Of a DNA stretch of 64,000 nt, positions 55,864-64,000 are shown in pieces (position 1 is the first letter of the stretch; every line of letters starts with the position of its first letter). Below the pieces are notes generated by a model that worked only from the letters and a program-made list of their open reading frames with translations, searched no databases and was not told the DNA's origin. Source of the DNA: Tyto alba. Taxonomy: Eukaryota > Chordata > Aves > Strigiformes > Tytonidae. Location of the stretch: the NCBI RefSeq assembly GCF_018691265.1, contig NW_024881313.1, positions 35,333,518 through 35,397,517 of the forward strand, written 5' to 3'. Made by a program: the position numbers and the translations under genes.

Positions 55864-58800
55864 CAGATTTAAGTTCAGGCAACTCAGAGCTGCAGCAGTC
55901 CTAATTGCTGGCAGCAGAATAAAAGAATTAACTGGATGCATTAATCTCTGGTGCGGTTCCCCAGTTTCCAGCATAGCCAGGGTTGTGTTACGGGGTATGC
56001 TTGCTTGTAGTCAGGGGAACAAGAGCTGTGGGAGAACACGCTGTTTGACATGCTCTTCTGGCAGGCATACACATTGTTGCAGGCTCCGTGGCTGCCACGG
56101 GCTGGGTGAGAGCTGCAGCGCTGGGCTGTGAAAAGTACTTTTGGTGGAAGCATCTGATAGCAGTGCTGCTCCTCAGTACAGTGCATGTTTCTTCTCTGCC
56201 CTTGTGAGGTGTGATAAGCCTTTGCAAGGGACTTTAAATCACTGCGTGGAGGATGCATAAAGGCAAAGGAATGTTACTACAGCTCAGAGAGATCAAAGTG
56301 CTGCATCACCATACATGCCACACTGAGTACGCTGACAGTATAGTGTAATGGAGAATCTATCATAAAAATATTGCTTTTGGTACTCATGGTGACTATGAAA
56401 ACAGGTATCTGATGCAATTTTATGCGTTGATATTAATTACCTTAGTGAAATGACACAACACAAAAGGAAACAAAGTTTTTTTTCTGATGATACTTTAGAA
56501 AGAGTTAGGACTCACTCAAAAACTTTGAGGAGCACTACACCACATGGTTGTTCCTTCATCCCTTATATGCAATAAGCTCAGTGATAGCAGAATTTACCAA
56601 ACTGTATAGAATCTTGCTGCATGCTGTACATTATTTTTATGTACTCTGTTAAGAAAAATCAAGGTCACAGTGAGGATAAAGGTAGCTAAAGTTTCTATAG
56701 CAACAGTTACTAGGATGCAGTTGCCAAAGGTGCTTTCTTGTTGCATCCTGAAGTAGCTTTACTGCTGCTTTTCCTTCCTGTTCACTAGTCTTTTAGGTAA
56801 TATCAGCACAGACACAATGTAAATGTGCTTTCTTTGTCAGTATGATCCAGTAGACTATTCCTGCCCATGAGCTGAATACACAGGACATATGTGAAAGGGA
56901 AACAAAAATTAAGCAGTGTGACTTTGAGATCTGAAGGGGACACAACTGACTCAAAACATACGCGCGTTTCTGAAAAGTCAGGTCCCTATTGTAGTTGCAG
57001 GTGAAAGGAACAAAGATAAGTTTCTCTTTTTCGTCTGTTTGCTTTGTACATTGATAGCATCTTGTCTGTTTCTCTTAATGGACAAATTTCCTCATTGTTT
57101 CTATTGCTTTTCTGAACTTTTAGGCTGAGGGGGAAGAAAAACCAGCAGTCTAAGCACAGCAGAAAAACTTCCCAGTGAAATTACAACAAGATAAATGTGG
57201 AAATGCTTTAGAGCTGAAATGTATCTTCCTTTCTCATGGACAGATAATTCTTTATTCTGTGGGGAAGCATGGGACTCTGCAATACTGGTCATCTCATCAA
57301 AACAAATGAATAATAGTCATGTAGAAGGAGGAAGCCATAATTGCATGGGTGGCATGAAGCAGGTTGGTGCAGCCTGACATGAAACGGTTCCCACAGCCCA
57401 ATCACTGGGAGATTTGCTCTGATGGTCGCAGCAGGGCGATGCCTGGTAGAAGTGCTGCTGACCTCCTCTAACAGAACACCTCGCTGGATCTGAAGGTGGG
57501 ACCAGGACTACATCTCCTCCTGAGAGCAGCATCCTTGGAGGCTTCCTCAATCCTTGCCTGGCGTTGGCCATGTCCCATTGCCTGGGGCCAGGCACTGAGT
57601 GCCAGGGTTTATCCTTGCTCTAGGTCCCTGAGAACTCCCTAAAGAATTGTGTCCAGCTACAGGCCTTCCCTTTTCACTATCGCCATGAATACTCATCTGT
57701 GGATAGGTGGTAATTTTGCCCTCAAGGGCCACTTTCACACGGTAGGGTAGATGCCTTCAAAAGGCCCATGATGCCCGATTATAGGCAGTGTACAGTGCTG
57801 CTTGCTGTCACCTGCTGTTCTGCAGCCCTTGCAAAAAGCATAGTCCACTTGATGCAAATAGTGGATTTCACAAAGGCAAGAGCAGCTTTCAGCTTCTGCT
57901 CCTAGCTAAGGTCTTCCAAATATTTGATCATTGTACCAGATCTTTACTGGACTTTCCTCAGGGCTAAAACAAGGTGTTCAAAATTGGACGAGCTGTACAC
58001 CAGGAATCAAATTGAAAAGCAAATTTATAGAATTTGTAATCCATTTGAAAATCAGACTATCGGAGCTTTCTCCATTTATTTTAATCAAATCAAAGAAGCT
58101 GAAATTGCAAAGAGAAACAACTTGGATATATCCCAGTGCAGCCACATCTGAAAGAACAACCAAATTCAACTCCAAAACACATCTAGAAACATGAATAATT
58201 CTGCAAATACACTACATTTACTTTGTTAAAAGAGCCTTGCTGTTAGCACTGCTTCCAGTATCTGACCAATCTGTGACACACACCACAGAGCACAGGATTT
58301 TTCCATTAACGTAGTGCTCTCAATGTGCTCATTGTGAAACACCAAGCACGCATCACTAGCATTCACTTTGAGCCAAAGAACATCTTTGATCACAATCATT
58401 TGATTTTCTCTCTTCTCCAAACATTACTTCTTGTTTCCACTGGACTCTTTGTTCTTTATAAACACAAAGCAAATTCTTGCAGTACATCAAGGGGGAAAAT
58501 GCAGTTGAATAAACAAAATAAAAAACAACACAGAATTTCTATTTGGTTAAATGAAGAAAAATAGAATTTCAGGTGCCCTGAAAAAAGTTTTTGAGGCAAA
58601 CCCCACAGAGAGATTAGTCTTTATGCAACTAAGAAATATGCCATCTCCCTGACATTCCTACCATGTTTCTGCAGCATGATTTTTAACGTATCTTCTTGAG
58701 GTTGCTTGAGCATACCTAAAAACATAAATAAATGCTTTTTCTTCCATCTGCCAAGTAAAGTACTAGAGACATGCTTGCTGCTACTGAATGACATACATAT

Positions 58801-59085
58801 ATTCAAATCTCTTCTGAACTAGAATCAATATTAGCTAGATCCATTACCTCTAGCTTTATTGGCAGTTTGGGTGCTTGTTCAGAAAACAGTCCCTCCTAGT
58901 AATGTAATAAAGCCCCTACCTTGGAGATAATTAGGTTGTCTATGATATAGCATTCACTGATGGTCATTTCCCTGCTGATTTTGGTCTGCTACTCCAGCTC
59001 AGGTTGCAGTCTCCATCACCACACACTTACATCAGACCATCTGAGTCTCATCACCTAATAATTGCCATAGTAGATTTATTTAGGT

Positions 59086-59108
59086 TGTTTTGTTTTGTTT
59101 TGTTTTTT
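59086..59108. repeat. (GTTTT)n short repeat
   Basis: About four GTTTT units in intron 8. Confidence 0.9.
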
Positions 59109-60993
59109 ACTCTTTTATAATAACAGCAACCAGCCAAACCTCAGAGTGTCATTAATATGCTTTTAAAAATGCACTAAAATGGCTTTGTCAATTACCTCGA
59201 GATTTAATATCCTGGCCACAACACAGACCCCCTTCATTCTAACAACAAATCCCTCCAGGAGTGCACACATGACACAGTCCTTCCTTGCATTTCCTTTGGG
59301 TCCTCAGCGTACCCCAGGGGCTAACAAATTCAAGCTCCAAACTGGGAGCAGAAACAAGCTCCACAAATGCTGTGAACACTCAGACATGGCCTTGCCAGCT
59401 GTCTTTCCCTACACTTTCCTGATGTCTCAGTGAGTTCCCAACATAAGCATCCTCACTTGTCATTAATGTAATTATTAATAGATGAGGGAAACACAGTTTG
59501 ATGTACCACTCACTCTTAACTCACCTCCCCTGATCCTGGGGTGCAACCTGTCCCAAAAGGTCCTACGCATCCCCATTTTGCACTTTGCTATTGAACACAC
59601 TTGCTCCTGGCTTTGACCATTGAAGGATAAGTGAAAACAAATTCACTCTGTTAGATATGTCAGCCTGTAAATCATGGTCTCTCTATCCTAACAGGTGGGA
59701 ATACATGACTTTGCAAGTCCTCTGAGGTCTTAGGATCATCTTCCTAATTATTGTCATGTCTTTAAACAACAGGAGTGGGTGACTGCCAGGAAGTCTGTGT
59801 AAGGTATAACAGATGAGAAAACACTTGCTAGTCCTGAGCTAAAAAGACCGTATAAGTAGGTATATTTATTCCCTATTTTTAGGCATTTAAAACCAAACCT
59901 TACTCAGTGGTATTAAATGCTTAACTAAAACAGCAAGAGGCTGAAGAAGAAAGAACTGACGCATAAAGGAGAAGGAGGTTTCCCTTAATGGAACAAACAC
60001 TGATAGTTTTGATGTATTTATCAAAACAAGCACAAGGATTCTAGGTGTGGGAGTGGCATTTTCCTCTACTTATACATGAGGGCTGGGAGTTCTCCTCCGG
60101 CTGTTTCAAGCTGTGACTCCTTCATGGGCATAGTGCCTCCACTGGAAATTTTCTCCAATCATGGATTTTTGCTGACACATTGCAATTTATTGATTTTCTA
60201 GGGAAGGAAATAAGGTGAGTTTGCTAATATGCCTTGTTAGAACCCAACTCTTAAATCTATACAAGCTACATATATATAAATACTCCATGGATATTGGATT
60301 GGTATTTAACTTCCTACCATTTGGACATTTCCAAAGAAGTCATCCGTAGAGTGTGCCTCACAAACTACCTATTATCGAATCAATCTTTTCAACATTGCTC
60401 ATGAGCTTAGCAGCCTGCCACCACCATGGTTCAGGTCATCAGAGAGAACAACATATAATATTTCGTGATGTTCAAAATATTGTTGCTGTGCAGAACATTT
60501 TTTGCTCAATATTATTGCCTGCTGGATAGCAAAGGCTGAAGTCCACAAACATAGGTAGATTGCCAAATCCTGGGATCCCCAGGAAACATCCCAATAGTCT
60601 TGGAGTCCAGCCTGAGCCTGGATAAATGCAGTGTATTACAATCAACAAAGCACTTAATTAATGAATGCTGACATTGTACCTTCTGTGGAAAAAAGAAAGA
60701 TGAAAGCATGGCCCTCTGCCCAAGGAACTCACAGTCTAAATTAGACTGGCAATACAGATCAGACACACAAGACATGCAGAAGGAAGGCTGACACTTGAGC
60801 TTTCCCTTTGTCTTATGTAAATGCAGATATAGGCAGTGGCAGCAGGAAGTAAAGCATCATTTTCCAGAACCCCATGGCTCTTCTCACCCTCCTGCCCACA
60901 AGTGAGTTTAGATTTTATCTTCCTTTCATCTTCCTGCAGTCTCCCTATGCACACATGTTTCTTTTCACATTTAGTTCTTCCTAATTTGAACCC

Positions 60994-61015
60994 TTTTTTT
61001 TTCTTTTTTTTTTTC
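60994..61015. repeat. Interrupted T run
   Basis: T runs broken by a single C, followed by CAG. On the plus strand it looks like a splice acceptor, but it is on the wrong strand for SCN5A. Confidence 0.88.
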
Positions 61016-61717
61016 AGTCTTCCACATTTAGTTCTACCAGCTCAAAACATCTTCCTCCAAAAGTAGATCATCTCACCTCCTCCCCCCACTTAACCTAGGT
61101 CATCCACCTCCCTGGTTCAAATACTCGCCCATATTTAGGTCAAAAGCTCATTCATCCAACCACTCTAAGGTCTTTTCTTCCTTTTCCTACAACTCTTAAC
61201 AGCCTACAATCTTTGCACAGTTTATAATCTCCTCTGCCCACACAAGATCCCATCTCTCTCCATCCCATCTGAACTCTTCCATTTCCATCAAAATCATGAG
61301 AACCTGTCAAATAAAATCACACTCTTAGACAATGCACTTAGACCCCAAGGCCTGGATGCAGAAGGAACTGTTAGAATCTACAGATGGTAGAGATATGAAT
61401 AAAGTCCTTTATTCAGAGTAAGTTAGTATACCACAGGAATTACTCTAGATCTCTTCACTGTCTTTGCTGTAAGAAAATGAAACACACATAGTCTATAAAC
61501 ATATCATGTACAAATGTAGATCACAACTCAAAACTGAGTACCTCCCCACCTCCAAAGCATGTTATTTTGGGGACTAGCATTTGTTGATTTGCTTATCTTC
61601 CTTTACCAAAAGCCAAGAGTTCGTTATCAGTCTAAATCCCTCCAGGTTTTCTGTTTCCATTCCTGTTTCATTTCCTTTAAAATACTCTCCACTCAGCCAA
61701 AGTGTTACTTAGTTTTC

Positions 61718-61733
61718 TTTTTTTTTTTTTTTT
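61718..61733. repeat. T homopolymer
   Basis: A run of 16 T in intron 8. Confidence 0.92.
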
Positions 61734-61959
61734 AACTGACAAAATTTAAATGTATTGAAAAAGAAATGTAGTAAGGCCTCTAAAGATTTTAGACCTGAAT
61801 AAGTGACACACAGAGACTTCTCTTTCCTGCAGTTCAGAAAACTGTATTACTATGCACAATACTGTCATTATCCTTTCTCCTATTATGACTGACACAAGGA
61901 AGTTGAAATACCTACTTAATCCCGGTGAGAAGTGGACAGAACTGAAGGAAAATGTAGGA

Positions 61960-62027
61960 GAAAAAAAAAAAAAAAAACAAACAAACAAACAAAAAAAAAA
62001 AAAAACAAAACAACAACAAAAAAAAAC
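61960..62027. repeat. A-rich (CAAA)n tract adjoining exon 8
   Basis: A runs with CAAA and CAA units. In the SCN5A transcript this is a U-rich and UUG-rich tract of about 68 nt that begins about 51 nt after the exon 8 donor. Such a position can matter for 5' splice-site recognition; here that is inference only. Confidence 0.92.
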
Positions 62028-62078
62028 AGCCTCACAACAAAAAGAAACCAGAAGCGAAGATATTTTTAAAGCACTTAC

Positions 62079-62142
62079 CCAGCATCAGTGCTATTGCCAC
62101 ACAGTAACACATCTTCTGTGCCATTTTTCACAAAATAGTTCA
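62079..62142 (-). CDS. SCN5A: SCN5A exon 8: domain I S5-P extracellular loop
   Basis: Partial coding exon of the cardiac sodium channel alpha subunit. The 64 nt have acceptor tattgcag and donor gtaagt on the minus strand. They read NYFVKNGTEDVLLCGNSTDAG, using one base from the upstream exon, and the last two bases (GG) join the first C of exon 9 to make Gly. The segment belongs to the large extracellular loop before the domain I pore. It carries two N-glycosylation sequons (NGT and NST) and a Cys expected to join a loop disulfide. The 64-nt length is the same as I recall for human SCN5A exon 8, and the residues closely match that protein. The next exon upstream (exon 7) is not in the window. 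In the transcript a long U-rich tract begins about 51 nt after the donor. Confidence 0.88.
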
Positions 62143-64000
62143 CTGCAATAGAAACAGAGAAATGGCTTTTTAACAAATACATTCTGGGAATGATAATATT
62201 CACAAATATCACAGCATATTCAACTGGGACACTAATTAAGAGATTAATGACATGCTTTTGTTTTACTAATTTTAACTTTTATAAATTGTAAAAATAAATA
62301 TAATTTTTCAAGGCTCTTTAAGCATTTGCTCTCTGTATTCCAAATCTGACTAGCTTAATAAGGCGGCAGCAGGACTGTGGGCAATGTTTGTAGGAAACAT
62401 CATCTAGCCATGTCACTGGCTGTTCTAACCGAGAATATTGTTATTGAATTCTGTATAGCACTATATAGTGAAACCAAACCAGAAGCTTGCCCATAACTTT
62501 TAGCTTCTACACTGATGAGGTACATATTAATTGAAGGTTGTAATAGAAAATCCTGAGTCATAGACTAAAAATGCAACCAGCTAGAAGTCAAGATGTAATA
62601 ATACTAACAAAGCAGCCCACTCCCCCAGTCTGGTAAATTCTGCTCAGTATAGAAAACATACAGTATAAAGCAAAAGAAACAGAATAATGCACCCTGTTAA
62701 AGAGAAAACAAACAAGGAAGTATGCATAAAGACAAGTATTTATCAGCATAGTCTGTAATGAGAGTAGAGACAGAACATCTTGAGGGAGACTCAGAGGAAC
62801 AACCTAAATTTAAGTTCATTGGATCATTCCCTGGTTGACTATCAATAAGGCTTAAGGAAATTAGCATCCCCAGGCTAATGAGAGCCTTTGTGTACATACT
62901 CCCTCTTCTATCCCCAGCCAACAGTGTCTAACACTCAGAGAAACAGAACAGGAGGCCAACTTCTCCTCAAAAGGATAAGCAAAATCAGTTTTCCAGAGAG
63001 AAACTGAAGAAAATGAGAGGTTCTAAGAAGCATCTCTAAAACTGGCATGGCAGCATGAAAGAACGGATAAAGGCATTGATCTAGAAACATAATAAATGCA
63101 AAACCAGAGGTCAGCAGCTGACTGGTGGAAGGTAGATAATCCGATGTGCTTTGCTGCAGCAGAGAGGACGTGATCCCTTGTTGACATAAGACATGATGAT
63201 GGCAGCCATATGCAGCATGTGTTTGTGAGCAATGGGGCCTCTGCAGATGATGCTCAGAAGAGGTTCTCCATTCTAGGCTAACCCACTGTTGTGAAATATT
63301 TTAAAAATCAAGAGTGACAGCTTATCCAGGCAGGCTATGCAAAGAATGCTCAATGGCTCAAGCCACTGAACAGATGTGCTGTGGCTTTCTCAGTAAGCTG
63401 CGAGCAGTGGAAAAGCCCTGCCCTGCTGCATGCCAAGAGGGAATTACTGTCCATGAGCTTGTGGTTACGAGGGCACGTGATGGTGTTCACAAGTTATCAG
63501 AGCATATATCCTGTTCAGACTGTATGCTTTTCCACTTTGTCTTACATGTGGGCTTTCTACAGAAACATCATGACTGACAGCACTACACAGCTATTCAATA
63601 TGGTTCAGGATCTGTGATCAGCCACCACAGAAGTGGGAAGGATGCCGTGTCTTCCATCTCCTTTCACCCTCCACTTCTGCTAGTGAAAGACTTCTGCTTT
63701 TCTCAGGACAGATAGTACCTTATCTGGGATATACAGCGTTAGTGACACAAACCCATCAGACTCCGGGATAGAGAGGAAATATGGCACAACTGTGAGAGAT
63801 AGACAAACACCTGCAGAGGTTCTACACCTTGTTAAGAAATAGTATCACCATATGGGGTACCCTGAACTTCACAAACATGCACTACTCCCTGGCAATTACA
63901 ACTTTTCATACTGCAAATGTTATGACCAAGAGCACTATAAGATCTGTCACTGGGTGTTTACTATCTTTGAGGGATGACTGAAGCTCTGGAACACAGTGCT
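62143..64000 (-). other. SCN5A: SCN5A intron 7 (incomplete, cut by right edge)
   Basis: These 1858 bp upstream of exon 8 contain no sequence resembling exon 7, the domain I S5 and early S5-P loop. No repeat family is recognised. The stretch is interpreted as intron because exon 8 begins mid-codon behind a good acceptor. Confidence 0.8.

Larger units (their letters stand above)
50165..62078 (-). other. SCN5A: SCN5A intron 8
   Basis: An intron of 11,914 bp with donor gtaagt and acceptor ttttgcag. It contains T or A runs (50595-50615, 59086-59108, 60994-61015, 61718-61733, 61960-62027), a short TAA microsatellite (55844-55863) and a 29-bp tandem duplication (52671-52728). A GC-richer patch at 55.94-56.26 kb has an unexplained 105-codon frame. 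No recognised gene is nested in it. Confidence 0.88.

Noticed and set aside
60994..61020. Plus-strand pyrimidine tract followed by CAG as a splice acceptor of an antisense gene
   Set aside because: No coding or conserved exon follows it on the plus strand. It is a simple T-rich run.

Overview
This is a vertebrate, most probably avian, genomic window. It holds the middle of one large gene on the minus strand, the cardiac voltage-gated sodium channel alpha subunit SCN5A (Nav1.5). The avian call rests on three things. The only recognisable interspersed repeats are CR1-family LINE fragments with the typical ATTCTATGAT-like 3' tails. No mammalian SINE or L1 sequence is seen. The exons are clearly SCN5A but differ moderately from the mammalian protein. 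A crocodilian or turtle is a less likely alternative.

Transcription runs from right to left. Nine internal exons were placed from translation plus consensus splice sites. They are numbered by the human convention, recalled from memory: exon 8 (62079-62142), 9 (50023-50164), 10 (48180-48377), 11 (44120-44302), 12 (41352-41753), 13 (31860-31992), 14 (28055-28293), 15 (23147-23320) and 16 (21344-21700). Phases join without a break and give 1892 nt, about 630 residues, with no frameshift or stop. In order they encode the end of the domain I S5-P extracellular loop, the domain I pore and S6, the whole I-II cytoplasmic linker, and domain II from S1 to the start of S6. Exons 1-7 lie to the right of the window and exon 17 onward to the left. 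The promoter, UTRs and polyadenylation site are therefore absent.

The remaining 97% is intron. Intron 16 (more than 21.3 kb, cut by the left edge) has a CR1 fragment antisense to the gene (about 545-1335), a shorter CR1 (about 4725-4890), a probable old CR1 region near 17 kb, and an exon-like block near 20.66-20.87 kb. Intron 12 has a CR1 fragment in the sense of the gene (about 39876-40400) and a GC-richer patch with E-boxes. Intron 8 (11.9 kb) has simple repeats and a 29-bp tandem duplication. Its 5' end, just after exon 8, is strongly U-rich in the transcript.

The most informative observation is in exon 9. The domain I pore position that is Cys in mammalian Nav1.5 is Tyr here, which predicts a tetrodotoxin-sensitive cardiac channel. 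No novel multi-gene system, RNA gene, CRISPR array or intact mobile element was found.
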